A stretch of 64,000 bases of DNA from Streptomyces sioyaensis (GCF_004122735.1 NZ_SDIF01000017.1:1-64000); one strand, 5' to 3'; shown: positions 8,106-18,830, counted from the stretch's first letter. Program-made: numbers and translations. The notes: generated by a model not told the origin, from the letters alone.

Positions 8106-9521
8106 ATGTGTCCACCCGTACCGGAACCAGGGCCGGATGTGCCGGAAACAGGGCCGGAGGTCGCGGGCGCACTGATCCGGCGGGGCGACGCCGGCTACGA
8201 GACCGCCCGTTCCCGTGCGGTGTGGAACGAGCTGCGGCCCGAGCGGTTCCCCGAGGCCGTCGTGCGGGTCACGTCGGAGACGGACGTGGCACACGCCGTG
8301 CGCTACGCCCGTACGCACGGGCTGCGGGTGTCGCTGCGTTCCGGCGGGCACAACTGGTCCGGCTCGCCACTCCGCGACGGGAGCCTGCTGCTCGATCTCT
8401 CCGGGCTGCGGGAGTGCCGCCTCGCGCCCGCGACCGACACCGCCCCGGCGACCGTCACGGTGGAGCCCGCCGCCACCGGTCAGGAACTGGTCGCGTTCCT
8501 CACCCCGCAGGATCTGGCCTTCCCCGTCGGCCACTGCCCCAGCGTGGCGGTCGGCGGCTTTCTGCTCAGCGGCGGCCTCGGCTGGAACTCCCGCGCATGG
8601 GGGGCGTCCTGCGCGGACGTCCTGGAGATCCGGGCCGTCACCGCCGACGGGCGGACGGTCACCTGTAGCGAGCGAGAGCACCCCGAACTCTTCTGGGCCG
8701 CGCGGGGCGCCGGGCCGGGATTCTGCGCGGCCGTCACCCGCTTCCGGCTCGCCCTGCACCCCCACCCCGCCTCGATCATGACGACCTCCCTGACGTTTCC
8801 GATGGCGGAACTCGCCCGGGTGACCGAGTGGACGGAGCGGGTCGCCCGCGGACTCCCGCCGTACGTCGAGGTGGCGTTCGTCCTCCAGCCCGCCGAGCCG
8901 GCAGCGGACGGCGCGCCCGGGCTGCGGATCACGGTCGGTGCCACCGCGTTCGCGGCGACGCGGCGGGAGGCCCTCCAGGCGCTGGAGCCCGTCGCCGACT
9001 GCCCCTTCGGCGAACTCGCCGTCACCCGGCAGCCGCCGGCGCCGACCTCCTTCGCCGCCCTGCACGAGGGCGCGGCGGTCCTCTGGCCGCCCCTGCACCG
9101 GTATGCGGCGGACACCCTGTGGTCGCCGGAGAGCTATCCGACGCAACTGGGCCGGATCGCCGACGTGGTGGCCCGCGCCCCGTCCGGGAAGTCCCTGGTG
9201 CTCTCGCCCGTGCAGCCGGTCTCATCGGAACCCGCCCTGCTGCGGAACATGGCCTTCGCCCCGCTCGGCGAGTCCTACCTGGTCTGCTACGCGGTCTGGG
9301 AGGACCCGGCGGCGGACGACGCCAACGAGCAGTGGCTGCGGGACGTCATGGCCGCCGCCGACCCGCAGGGCGACGGCCGCCACTACATCGCCGAAGCGGA
9401 CCTGGAGGCCGACGCGGCCCGGCCCCGGCGCTCGTACGCCCCCGCCACCTGGGACCGGCTGCAGGAGGTCAAGGCGGAGTGGGACCCGGACAACGTCTTC
9501 CACTCCTATCTCGCCCCGTGA
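8106..9521 (+). CDS. FAD-dependent oxidoreductase, berberine-bridge-enzyme type
   Basis: This is a 471-residue PCMH-type flavoprotein: FAD_binding_4 domain at about 45-190 and a BBE segment at the C-terminus (DNVFHSYL). Both residues that bind FAD covalently in bicovalent family members are present, His82 in RSGGHNWSG and Cys144 in VGHCPSVAVGG. Such enzymes oxidise alcohols, sugars or polyketide-like substrates with oxygen. No signal peptide is seen, so it probably acts in the cytoplasm. GAGGAGG precedes the ATG at 8106. Co-transcription with the ABM membrane protein suggests one small-molecule oxidation pathway, but the substrate is unknown. Confidence 0.87.
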   Translation: MCPPVPEPGPDVPETGPEVAGALIRRGDAGYETARSRAVWNELRPERFPEAVVRVTSETDVAHAVRYARTHGLRVSLRSGGHNWSGSPLRDGSLLLDLSGLRECRLAPATDTAPATVTVEPAATGQELVAFLTPQDLAFPVGHCPSVAVGGFLLSGGLGWNSRAWGASCADVLEIRAVTADGRTVTCSEREHPELFWAARGAGPGFCAAVTRFRLALHPHPASIMTTSLTFPMAELARVTEWTERVARGLPPYVEVAFVLQPAEPAADGAPGLRITVGATAFAATRREALQALEPVADCPFGELAVTRQPPAPTSFAALHEGAAVLWPPLHRYAADTLWSPESYPTQLGRIADVVARAPSGKSLVLSPVQPVSSEPALLRNMAFAPLGESYLVCYAVWEDPAADDANEQWLRDVMAAADPQGDGRHYIAEADLEADAARPRRSYAPATWDRLQEVKAEWDPDNVFHSYLAP

Positions 9522-9588
9522 CCGGGCGCCGGCTGCCGGACGGGCCGGCCGGGGAGCGGAAACGGCGCCGCGGGGGCACCATGGCCCT

Positions 9589-11137
<1,549 letters not shown>

Positions 11138-11142
11138 CCGCC

Positions 11143-11616
11143 ATGGTGGGAAAGCGAAGTGCCGGGCTGCTGCTGTACCGCCGCGCGGCGGGCGGGGTCG
11201 AGGTGCTGCTGGGGCACATGGGCGGCCCGTTGTGGGAGCGCCGTGACGCGCGGGCGTGGTCCGTGCCCAAGGGCGAGTACGTCCCTCCGGAGGAGGCGAG
11301 GGACGCCGCCCGGCGGGAGTTCGAGGAGGAGTTGGGGATGCCGCCGCCCGCCGGCCGCTACCTTCCCCTGGGGGACGCCCGCCAGCCGAGCGGCAAGGTG
11401 GTGACCGTCTGGGCCGTCGAGGGCGATCTCGATCCGCGGCACATCGTGCCCGGCACCTTCGAGATGGAGTGGCCGCGCGGCTCCGGGGTGACCGGCAGCT
11501 TCCCCGAGATCGACCGGGTGGCCTGGTTCCCGCCGCACGAGGCACGGGAGCGGCTGGTGGCGGGCCAGCAGGTGTTCCTGGACCGGCTGGCGGAGCAGCT
11601 GGCCGGCGAGGGCTGA
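11143..11616 (+). CDS. Nudix hydrolase
   Basis: This is a 157-residue protein with a full Nudix box, GEYVPPEEARDAARREFEEELG (shown here only by its ends: GEYV at the start, REFEEELG with the metal-binding glutamates at the end), in residues about 43-65. It resembles the short NTP-pyrophosphohydrolases that clean nucleotide pools or act on NDP-X compounds. It begins 5 bases after the DNA ligase stop, so the two genes are almost surely one transcript. That context fits a role in DNA repair or nucleotide sanitation, which is an inference. Confidence 0.87.
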   Translation: MVGKRSAGLLLYRRAAGGVEVLLGHMGGPLWERRDARAWSVPKGEYVPPEEARDAARREFEEELGMPPPAGRYLPLGDARQPSGKVVTVWAVEGDLDPRHIVPGTFEMEWPRGSGVTGSFPEIDRVAWFPPHEARERLVAGQQVFLDRLAEQLAGEG

Positions 11617-11896
11617 GCGCCGGAGCCGCACGGGAAGCCGCCCCCGGCATCAAGGGGGCCCGGGGGCACAGGGCTTGGTACGGCCGGCCGCGGGCCCCGC
11701 GCGTGGCCGGAAAGCCGCCGCACCGGCAGCACAAGGGCGCCCCGAGCTCCCCACCTTCACCACCGCGCAGGCCGAAGGCTTCCAGTCGCCCTGTACACCC
11801 CCGTTCCCCGCCGGGCAGTCTGGCGGAGGGGGCCGCACGACCGGCCCCGAACGGGGGGCCCTGGTCACAGGGTCATGAGCATGCCGCGGGGGTCGC

Positions 11897-13024
11897 ATGT
11901 TGCGCATCCACTTCGAAGACCGGGATCTGGCACGGGTACAGATCGCCGCCGAACCCGATCCGCTCTGGGAAACGGTGCTGGCCATGCACCAACTGGCGCC
12001 GCCGGGGCGCGGTGTGCCGGTCTACGGCGCCTGGCGCGCCAGGGCCCGCCGCGAACTGCACGAGCGGGGGCTGACCCGCGCGGCCGGGCTGCTCAGTGCC
12101 CTGGCCCCGGCCGACGCCGGCTACTTCCCGGACTTCCTCACGCCCGACGCGGCCCGGGACGGCCTGGCCGCGGGCCTGGCCGCGCTGCGGGACACTCCGG
12201 GGGCGCGGCTGGCCGCGGAGAGCGCGCGGGCCGGGCTGCCCGCCCGGCTCCCGCGCTGGACCGGCGCCCTGGCCGCGGGCAGCCGGCAGCCGCTGGACGA
12301 ACTGGCCGCCGCGCTCCAGGAGGTGCACCGCGCGGTGGTCGCCCCGGACTGGACCCAGGCGGCCGCCACGGTCGACTCCGACCGGGGCGCCCGCGCCCGC
12401 ACCCTCTGCCGCGACGGCGTCGACGGGCTGCTCCAGACCTTCCGCCCCGCACTGCGCTGGGAGCCGCCGGTGCTCTACGCCGACTATCCCCGCGACCGCG
12501 ATCTGTGGCTCAACGGGCGCGGACTGCGGCTGATTCCGTCCCATTTCTGCTGGCGCAGACCCATCGCCCTCGCCGACCCCGGGCTGCCGCCGGTGCTCGT
12601 CCACCCGGTCGAACACCCCACGTCCTGGGCGCCGGCCGGGCCCCGCGGCTGCCATCCGCAGGCGCTGTCCACCCTGCTCGGCCGTACCCGGGCCCGGATC
12701 CTCGCGGCCCTCGACGACCCGGCCACCACCGGTGAACTCGCCCGCCGCGTACGGGTCTCCGCCCCCTCGGCCAGCGAGCACGTGAGCGCGCTGCGGGAGG
12801 CCAACCTCGCCCGTAGCCGGCGGGACGGCGGCTGTGTCGTCCACGCCCTCACCCCGCTCGGCACGGCGTTGCTGCACGGCGAACTCGCCCCCGCACGAAC
12901 CGCCGCGGGGGGCGGAGTCCGCCGGCCGCCCGGCCTTACGGCCGTACCTGGATCTTCCTCCCTTCGCCGGCCTGGAAGCGGCTCAGCGCCTCGGCATAGC
13001 GGTCCAGCGGCAGCCGGTCGCTGA
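11897..13024 (+). CDS. ArsR-type winged-helix regulator with N-terminal DUF5937-like domain
   Basis: This is a 375-residue protein. Residues 1-240 form an Ala/Leu/Arg-rich helical domain like the DUF5937 region found in front of actinobacterial ArsR-family helix-turn-helix domains. Residues about 255-325 are the winged helix, with TTGELARRVRVSAPSASEHV as recognition region. It lacks the metal-binding CxC of classic ArsR sensors, so its signal is unknown. There is no clear ribosome site at the ATG. The last 89 bases overlap the end of the convergent dehydrogenase gene; the final 30 residues are low-complexity and may be dispensable. Confidence 0.75.
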   Translation: MLRIHFEDRDLARVQIAAEPDPLWETVLAMHQLAPPGRGVPVYGAWRARARRELHERGLTRAAGLLSALAPADAGYFPDFLTPDAARDGLAAGLAALRDTPGARLAAESARAGLPARLPRWTGALAAGSRQPLDELAAALQEVHRAVVAPDWTQAAATVDSDRGARARTLCRDGVDGLLQTFRPALRWEPPVLYADYPRDRDLWLNGRGLRLIPSHFCWRRPIALADPGLPPVLVHPVEHPTSWAPAGPRGCHPQALSTLLGRTRARILAALDDPATTGELARRVRVSAPSASEHVSALREANLARSRRDGGCVVHALTPLGTALLHGELAPARTAAGGGVRRPPGLTAVPGSSSLRRPGSGSAPRHSGPAAAGR

Positions 13025-13928
13025 TGAAGACCTCCGGGTCCAGGGCCCCGGCCGCGAAGAGCTCCGCGGCGCGCTCATAGCTGTGCAGGACCGCCATCGA
13101 GCCGGTGATGGTGATCTCCTGGTTGTAGATGCGGTAGGGCTCGATGACGGCGCGGGCCGCGTAGTCGGCCACGCCGAACTGCAGGAAGGTGCCGCCCTTG
13201 CCGACCCGTCCCAGCGCGTCCTGGATGGCGTGCGCGTTGCCGGTGGCGTCGATGACCACGTCCCAGCCGCGCGGGCGGTCCAGGTCGTCGGCGGAACCGG
13301 CCGCGCCGCTGCACCCCAGGGTGCGGGCGGTGGCCAGCCGCTCGGGGTTGATGTCGACGACGTCGACGCCGGCCGCGCCGGTGCGCTTGGCGAGCTCCAG
13401 CATCATCAGGCCCATCGTGCCCGAGCCGTAGATCAGGACCCGGGTGCCCAGTTGTGCCGAGCGCAGGATGTCGTAGCCGCGGACCGCGCAGGAGAGCGGC
13501 TCGATCAGGGCGGCGTCCTCGGTACGGACATGATCGGGCAGCTTGACGCAGTTGGCGACGGGGGCGACGGCATACTCGGCGGCGCCGCCGGCCCTGGTCA
13601 CCCCGATCGCGGCCCAGCCCTCGCAGAGGTTGTTGCGGCCGATGCGGCAGTAGTGGCACTCGTAGCAGTAGAGGGAGGGGTCGACGGCCACCCGGTCGCC
13701 CTCGACGAGTTCGGTGACCGCGCTGCCGGTGGCGACGACCGTACCGGCGAACTCATGGCCCGGCACGACGGGCAGGGTGGGCGCGAACTCCCCCTGGAGG
13801 ATGTGCAGATCGGTGCCGCACAGTCCGCAGGCGGCGACCGAGACCACCACGTCGCGCGGGCCGGGGGTGGGGTCCTCGACGGTGGCGACCTCGACCTTGC
13901 CGGGGGCGCTGATCACTGCGGCTTTCAT
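12936..13928 (-). CDS. Zinc-dependent medium-chain alcohol/sugar-alcohol dehydrogenase
   Basis: This is a 330-residue MDR dehydrogenase. The catalytic zinc ligands are Cys37 (CGLCGTDLH) and His58-Glu59 (PGHEF). The structural zinc is held by four cysteines, 88, 91, 94 and 102. The NAD(P) Rossmann fold shows GSGTMGLM near residue 165 and an acidic VVDIN end. It falls near sorbitol, threonine and similar polyol dehydrogenases. It is the last gene of the importer operon and overlaps the permease before it by ATGA, so it probably oxidises the imported sugar alcohol or a product of it. Confidence 0.87.
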   Translation of the reverse strand: MKAAVISAPGKVEVATVEDPTPGPRDVVVSVAACGLCGTDLHILQGEFAPTLPVVPGHEFAGTVVATGSAVTELVEGDRVAVDPSLYCYECHYCRIGRNNLCEGWAAIGVTRAGGAAEYAVAPVANCVKLPDHVRTEDAALIEPLSCAVRGYDILRSAQLGTRVLIYGSGTMGLMMLELAKRTGAAGVDVVDINPERLATARTLGCSGAAGSADDLDRPRGWDVVIDATGNAHAIQDALGRVGKGGTFLQFGVADYAARAVIEPYRIYNQEITITGSMAVLHSYERAAELFAAGALDPEVFISDRLPLDRYAEALSRFQAGEGRKIQVRP

Positions 13929-14776
13929 TTGACTGCTCCGAGCGAGAGGCCCTGGACGAGCTTGTCCTGGGCGGCGAATCCGGCGATGAGCACCGGGAGG
14001 GAGATCACGGTGGCGGCGGCGCACACCTTCGCCAGGAACAGGCCCTGACTGGTGACGAATCCGGTCAGGAACACCGGCGCGGTACCCGCCACGATCCCGG
14101 TCAGCACCCGGGCGAACAGCAGCTCGTTCCAGCTGAAGATGAACGAGATCAGGGCGGTCGCCGCGATTCCCGGCATGGCCACCGGGGCGACGATCCGGAG
14201 CAGGGTGGTGTGCAGTCCCGCGCCGTCGATCGACGCGGCCTCCAGGATCTCGGTCGGGACCTCCGAGAGGAACGAGCGCATCATCCACACCGCGATCGGC
14301 AGATTCATCGAGGTGTAGAGGATGACCAGCAACCAGATGCTGTCCAGCATCCCGGTGTTCTGCGCGACGAGATAGATCGGCAGCAGACCGGCCACCAGCG
14401 GCAGCATCTTCGTGGAGAGGAAGAAGAACATCACATCGGTCCACTTGCGCACCGGCTTGATCGACAGCGCGTACGCCGCCGGTACCGCCAGCAGCAGCAC
14501 GAGGAGGGTGGAGACGACGGACGCGGTCAACGAGTTGATCAGTGGCGGCCAGGGACTGACGCCGGTGCCCTCGCCGAAGAACTCGCGGTAGCCGTGCAGG
14601 CTGAGCCCGGCACCGATGCTCGGCGGGTTGGTCGCCGCGTCCGTCTCGCTGTGGAAGGACGTCAACACCATCCACGCGACGGGCAGGAAGAAGGCGATTC
14701 CGCACAGCCAGGCCAGCAGGCCCAGCAGACTTCCGGTGCGTCGCCGACGGCGCGGGGGCAGCAGTGCGCTCGTCAT
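13925..14776 (-). CDS. Carbohydrate ABC transporter permease (MalG type)
   Basis: This is a 283-residue inner-membrane protein with six predicted helices. The cytoplasmic EAA loop, EAASIDGAG.......IVAPVAMPGI, near residue 190 is the contact for the ATPase. It is the second of two permeases, the MalG/CUT1 kind. The ATG at 14776 overlaps the end of the first permease gene by 4 bases. No ATPase gene lies in the operon; in Streptomyces the shared ATPase MsiK serves many such importers, and is the likely partner here. Confidence 0.9.
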   Translation of the reverse strand: MTSALLPPRRRRRTGSLLGLLAWLCGIAFFLPVAWMVLTSFHSETDAATNPPSIGAGLSLHGYREFFGEGTGVSPWPPLINSLTASVVSTLLVLLLAVPAAYALSIKPVRKWTDVMFFFLSTKMLPLVAGLLPIYLVAQNTGMLDSIWLLVILYTSMNLPIAVWMMRSFLSEVPTEILEAASIDGAGLHTTLLRIVAPVAMPGIAATALISFIFSWNELLFARVLTGIVAGTAPVFLTGFVTSQGLFLAKVCAAATVISLPVLIAGFAAQDKLVQGLSLGAVK

Positions 14777-15753
14777 CGGGTGACCTCCTCGCGCAGCAGG
14801 GACGAGACGGAGCGCAGCGCGAAGGTCGCCACCAGCAGCGAACACAGCACGACGATGACGCCCTGCGCGGAGGCCTGTCCGTAGTCATGGGCCTGGTAGA
14901 AGGTCTGGTAGATGGTGAAGGGAAGGTTCGCGGTGCCGAGGCCGCCCGAGGTGATGGTGAACACCGCATCGAAGTTCTGGACGACGTACACGGTCCCCAG
15001 CAGCGCGGCCAGTTCGAGGTAGCGCCGCAGATGCGGCAGGGTCAGATAGCGGAAGATGTCGAAGGCGGTGGCGCCGTCCATCCGGGCCGCCTCGATGGCG
15101 TCCGCCGGCCGGCTCTGCAGCCCGGCCAGCAGGATCAGCATCATGAACGGTGTCCACTGCCAGATCAGCGACATCTCCACGGCGGCGAGCGGGGAGTCGG
15201 TCATCCAGTCCGGCTGCGGCGGATTGTCGCTGCCGAACAGCCCCCATATCCAGGTCAGCGCGCCGTTGAGCAGCCCGTACGAGGCGTTGTAGAGGGCGTG
15301 CTTCCAGAGCAGGGCGGAGGCGACGGGCACCACCAGGAACGGCGTGATGAGCAGGGTGCGGACGATGCCGCGGCCGCGGAAGCTGCGGTCCAGCAGCAGC
15401 GCGAGGCCCAGCCCCAGCAGCAGGCTGACCAGCACCACGGTCACCGTCAGCAGCACGGTCGTGACGACCGACGACCGCATCGCGGGGTCGGTGAAGACGG
15501 CGAGGTAGTTGTCGAGAGCGGCGAAGCCGCGGCTGTCGGGGGCCAGCGCGTTCCACCGGGTGAAGGAGATCACCACGGTGGCCACGAACGGCAGTTGGGT
15601 GACGATGATCAGGAAGACGAGGGCAGGCAGCAGGGGAGCGCGCCGGGCCCAGTCCTTCGCCCGCTGGGCCCGCCGGGCGCGGGCCGCCTGACGGCCGGGG
15701 GTCGTGACGGCGGCCTTGACGGGCCGGGTCGCCTCAGTGGTTTGCGTGGGCAT
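14773..15753 (-). CDS. Carbohydrate ABC transporter permease (MalF type)
   Basis: This is a 326-residue permease of the CUT1 family. A basic cytoplasmic N-tail (about 1-35) is followed by six helices. The EAA loop (EAARMDGAT....FRYLTLPHLRR) lies near residue 230. It pairs with the MalG-type protein downstream to form the membrane channel. The start lies inside the end of the binding-protein gene (20-base overlap), evidence for tight translational coupling. Confidence 0.9.
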   Translation of the reverse strand: MPTQTTEATRPVKAAVTTPGRQAARARRAQRAKDWARRAPLLPALVFLIIVTQLPFVATVVISFTRWNALAPDSRGFAALDNYLAVFTDPAMRSSVVTTVLLTVTVVLVSLLLGLGLALLLDRSFRGRGIVRTLLITPFLVVPVASALLWKHALYNASYGLLNGALTWIWGLFGSDNPPQPDWMTDSPLAAVEMSLIWQWTPFMMLILLAGLQSRPADAIEAARMDGATAFDIFRYLTLPHLRRYLELAALLGTVYVVQNFDAVFTITSGGLGTANLPFTIYQTFYQAHDYGQASAQGVIVVLCSLLVATFALRSVSSLLREEVTR

Positions 15754-17107
15754 CGGACACTTCCTGGGCCAGCCGCTGGCTCTTCTTGAGGGCCTCGGGC
15801 ACGCTCTGCTTTCCAGCGATCGCCGCGCTGATCTCCTGGGAGACCTTGGTTCCCAGGTCGGAGAACTCGGGGATGCCGACGAACTGGATTCCGGGGGCCG
15901 GGCGGGGCTGTACGCCGGGGTCGTTCGGCCGCGCCGAGGTGATCGCCTGCTGGGTCGCGGGGGCGAAGGCGCCGGACTCCTTCAGGTACTGCGGGTTCTG
16001 GTAGAGCGAGGCCCGCTTGCCGGCGGGCACCTTCGACCAGCCCAGTGACCGGCCCACCAGCTTCTCGTACTTCGCGCTGGAGGCCCAGCGGATGAACTTC
16101 CAGGCCGCGTCCTGGTGCTGACTGGCCTTCTGCACGCCCCACGCCCAGGTGTAGAGCCAGCCCGAGCTGGCGGTCTTCTCGACCGGCGCCGGTGCGTAGC
16201 CGACCTTCCCCGCGACCTTCGAATCGGAGCTCTCCAGCGAGCCGGCGCCGGCGGTCGCGTCGTACCACATGGCGACCTTGCCCTGCTGCATGTCGTTGAG
16301 GCACTCGGTGTAGCCGGCCTGCGGTGCACCCGACTCGCCGTGCTTGCGGACCAGGTCGACGTAGAACTGGGTGGCCTTGGTGAACTCCGGGCTGTCCAGC
16401 TTCGCCTGCCAGTCCTTGGTGAACCAGGTCCCGCCGAAGGTGTTGACGACGGTGCTCAGCGGGGCCATCAGCTGGCCCCAGCCGACCTGGCCGCGCAGGC
16501 AGATGCCCTTCATGCCCTTGCGGTAGCCGTCCAACTTGCCGGCCATCTGGGCGACTTGCTGCCACGTAGGACGCTTGGGCATGGTCAGCCCCGCCGCCTT
16601 GAGGAGGTCCTTGCGGTACATCAGGAAGGACGATTCGCCGTAGAAGGGCTCTGCGTAGACCTTGCCGTCGGCGGCGGTGAGTGAGTCGCGGACCGGAGCG
16701 AGAATGTCCTTCTGGTTGAACTCCGGGTCCTTGGCGGCCCGTTCGCCGAGCGGGGCGAGCCAGCCGTGGCTGGCGTAGATGGGGGTCTCGTAATTGCTGA
16801 GGCTGGCCACGTCGTACTGCCCGGCCTGGCTGGTGAAGTCCTGGCTCATCTTGTCGCGCAGATCGTCCTCCGGCAGCACGGTGTAATTCACCTTGATGCC
16901 GGTCTCCTTGGTGAAGTGCTCGGCGGTGAGCCGCTGCAGATCCACCATCTGCGGGTTGTTCACCATCAGCACATTGATGGTGTGGGGGTCGCCCTTGCCC
17001 ACGTTGCCGGCGCCGGAACAGCCGCTGGCGGCCAGCGACAAGGCCAGGACGGCCGAGGTCAGCCCTATTGCGCGGCCGGTACGGCCTCCGGGGAATTGTG
17101 CTCTCAC
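15734..17107 (-). CDS. Extracellular solute-binding lipoprotein of a sugar ABC importer
   Basis: This is a 457-residue family-1 binding protein. The signal peptide ends in a lipobox LAASGC near residue 30, so the protein is lipid-anchored outside. The mature part has the typical opening INVLMVNNPQM and the later DGKVYAEPFYGESSFLMYRKDLL segment of the SBP_bac_1 fold. The GTG at 17107 follows a GAGAGG ribosome site. Gene order binding protein, MalF, MalG, dehydrogenase, with a DeoR gene upstream, resembles polyol importers (SmoE-type), so sorbitol, mannitol or a related polyol is the best guess. Confidence 0.88.
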   Translation of the reverse strand: MRAQFPGGRTGRAIGLTSAVLALSLAASGCSGAGNVGKGDPHTINVLMVNNPQMVDLQRLTAEHFTKETGIKVNYTVLPEDDLRDKMSQDFTSQAGQYDVASLSNYETPIYASHGWLAPLGERAAKDPEFNQKDILAPVRDSLTAADGKVYAEPFYGESSFLMYRKDLLKAAGLTMPKRPTWQQVAQMAGKLDGYRKGMKGICLRGQVGWGQLMAPLSTVVNTFGGTWFTKDWQAKLDSPEFTKATQFYVDLVRKHGESGAPQAGYTECLNDMQQGKVAMWYDATAGAGSLESSDSKVAGKVGYAPAPVEKTASSGWLYTWAWGVQKASQHQDAAWKFIRWASSAKYEKLVGRSLGWSKVPAGKRASLYQNPQYLKESGAFAPATQQAITSARPNDPGVQPRPAPGIQFVGIPEFSDLGTKVSQEISAAIAGKQSVPEALKKSQRLAQEVSDAHANH

Positions 17108-17146
17108 GGCTCTTGCCTCTCTGGGGACGGATACGGCTGTAGCTGC

Positions 17147-17191
17147 ATGTAGCGATATGTCGTTTATGTCGGGTATGTGGAGTCTCTATGT
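17147..17191. promoter_or_regulatory. Row of ATGT direct repeats, candidate DeoR operator
   Basis: ATGT occurs at 17147, 17157, 17166, 17175 and 17188, mostly 9-10 bases apart and twice as ATGTCG. On the minus strand this reads as CGACATA-like repeats between the DeoR gene and the binding-protein gene it should control. DeoR-family regulators bind direct repeats of about one helical turn, so this fits as an operator, but it is inference. Confidence 0.45.
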
Positions 17192-17321
17192 GGGTATGGC
17201 GGTGCTGGAGGCACGCCGGGTCACCGCACGAAGGCCGGGGGTGCGGCCTGCGGGCAGCGGCTATGGGGTGTGGTGAGGGGTGTCGTACGGGGCCGGTCGG
17301 TCCGGGCGGCCCCCGCCCGGG

Positions 17322-18083
17322 TCAGACCCGGAGCACCTGCGGCCCCAGGAGGGAATAGCGATGCGCCTCCGGCGCGGACAGCCCCGCGTCGGAGACGATC
17401 GTCTGGAAGTCGCTGACGTCGGCGAACCGGCAGAAGCTGCTGGCGCCGAACTTGCTGTGCACCGCGACCAGCACCCGCCGCCGCGACGAGCGGACCGCCT
17501 GCTCCTTCACCTCGGCGACCGCCGGATCGGGGGTGGTCAGCCCGTGCTCCCGGGAGATGCCGTTCGCCCCCAGGAACGCCAGGTCGATCACGAACCGGGC
17601 GAGCATGTCCCGGGCCCAGGAGCCCACCGTCGCCTGCGTACCGGAGCGGACCCGCCCGCCGGCCAGCAGGACGGTGGTCGACTCGGACGCCGCGACCAGC
17701 GACGCGGTCCGCAGCGATGCGGTGATCACGGTCAGCGGACGGTCGGTGGGCAGCAGCATCGCGACCAGCTCCGGGGTGTAGCCCTCGTCGACGAACACCG
17801 TCTCGGCCTCGCCGACCAGCGCTGCCGCGGCCGCCGCGATCCGGCGCTTCTCGTCCACCTGCTGGGTCTCCCGGCGGGCGAGTGTGGTCTCGAAGCCGGC
17901 GCTCTCGACCGGATACGCCGCGCCGTGCGTACGCCGGACCAGCCCCCGGCGCTCCAGCTCGCTCAGATCCCGCCGTACGGTCTCGCGGGCGACCCCGAAC
18001 TCGGCTGCGGCATCGACGACCTCGACCCGGCCGGACTGCCGGGCGAGCGCGAGGATGCGGTGCTGGCGTTCCTCGGCCCTCAT
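17322..18083 (-). CDS. DeoR/GlpR-family transcriptional regulator
   Basis: This is a 253-residue regulator. The DeoR helix-turn-helix lies at about 6-57, with VARETVRRDLSELERRGLV as recognition part, followed by the phosphosugar-isomerase-like sensor domain with VFVDEGYTPELVAMLL and FLGANGIS. Family members are repressors released by a phosphorylated sugar. It stands 214 bases upstream of the importer genes on the same strand and should control them. The ATG at 18083 has an AGGAGTGA ribosome site. Confidence 0.88.
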   Translation of the reverse strand: MRAEERQHRILALARQSGRVEVVDAAAEFGVARETVRRDLSELERRGLVRRTHGAAYPVESAGFETTLARRETQQVDEKRRIAAAAAALVGEAETVFVDEGYTPELVAMLLPTDRPLTVITASLRTASLVAASESTTVLLAGGRVRSGTQATVGSWARDMLARFVIDLAFLGANGISREHGLTTPDPAVAEVKEQAVRSSRRRVLVAVHSKFGASSFCRFADVSDFQTIVSDAGLSAPEAHRYSLLGPQVLRV

Positions 18084-18384
18084 GGCTCACTCCTGCCCGA
18101 TTGCTGGTTTTTTCTGGCTTCCGTTCGGTCACGGGGCTGCCCGTTTCCGCCCGCCTCAGGTTTATAGCAAGCGGAACCATGTGGATAGCTGCCCGCTATC
18201 GGGGAAATTCTGCCCGTTTTTGCCCGCCGCGGACCGCTGCCGACCGGCTCCGCTGCCCCGGGGCGCGCCCGTACGGCCTGGTGGGCGCGCCCGTAGGGCC
18301 TGGTGGGCGGGGTGCGCCGGAAGCGGGGGGCGGCCGCTCCGCTTGCCGAGGGAGCGCCACGGTCGTGCGGGGCGCCGTGGCCCT

Positions 18385-18390
18385 TAGGCT
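18385..18390 (+). promoter_or_regulatory. Candidate -10 of leaderless STAS gene
   Basis: TAGGCT ends 7 bases before the ATG at 18398 and no ribosome site is present, suggesting a leaderless message. A -35 element is not clear. Confidence 0.4.
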
Positions 18391-18397
18391 GGACGCC

Positions 18398-18820
18398 ATG
18401 AGTTCGGAGATGCGGTCGTTGGCGGTCACTGCGATCGTGCAGGCGGATGAGTGCGCGGTGCTGCGCGTCAGCGGGGAGCTGGACCTCCGGACCGAGCAGG
18501 CGTTTCTCGCCGAGGCGCGGTCGGTGGTCTCGGCCGGCCACCGCTTCCTCGTGCTGGATCTGACCGCCCTGCGCTTCTGCGACTCCCGGGGGCTGAGCTG
18601 TCTGCTCGCCCTGGAGTGGCTGTGCCGGCGGCTGGAGGGCCGGCTGCTGCTGGCCTCGCTCGGCGTACGGATGCTGCGCCTGCTGGTCGGCACGCAGTCC
18701 CTCAACGTCTTCTCCTGCTACCCCACCGTCGGCCATGCGCTGGCCGCGGTCCCCGACACCAGCCGCCCGGCCTGGCCGCCCGAGGTGACGGAGTCCGCCG
18801 AGGATCCGGACGAGGCGTGA
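18398..18820 (+). CDS. STAS-domain anti-sigma factor antagonist
   Basis: This is a 140-residue protein made of one STAS domain. The switch serine is Ser63 in FCDSRGLSCLL, the residue phosphorylated in SpoIIAA/RsbV-like proteins. In that family the unphosphorylated form binds an anti-sigma kinase and frees a stress sigma factor. No partner kinase is next to it. The acidic tail after residue 120 is variable. The SpoIIE phosphatase at 29439-31565 could in principle act on proteins of this class, but nothing in the sequence links them. Confidence 0.85.
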   Translation: MSSEMRSLAVTAIVQADECAVLRVSGELDLRTEQAFLAEARSVVSAGHRFLVLDLTALRFCDSRGLSCLLALEWLCRRLEGRLLLASLGVRMLRLLVGTQSLNVFSCYPTVGHALAAVPDTSRPAWPPEVTESAEDPDEA

Positions 18821-18830
18821 GACGGGCCGG

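Noticed and set aside
12936..14969. A 677-codon frame suggesting a fusion between a permease frame and the dehydrogenase
   Set aside because: The first 347 codons are a wrong-frame reading of the permease genes. The dehydrogenase begins at 13928, overlapping the permease stop by ATGA.
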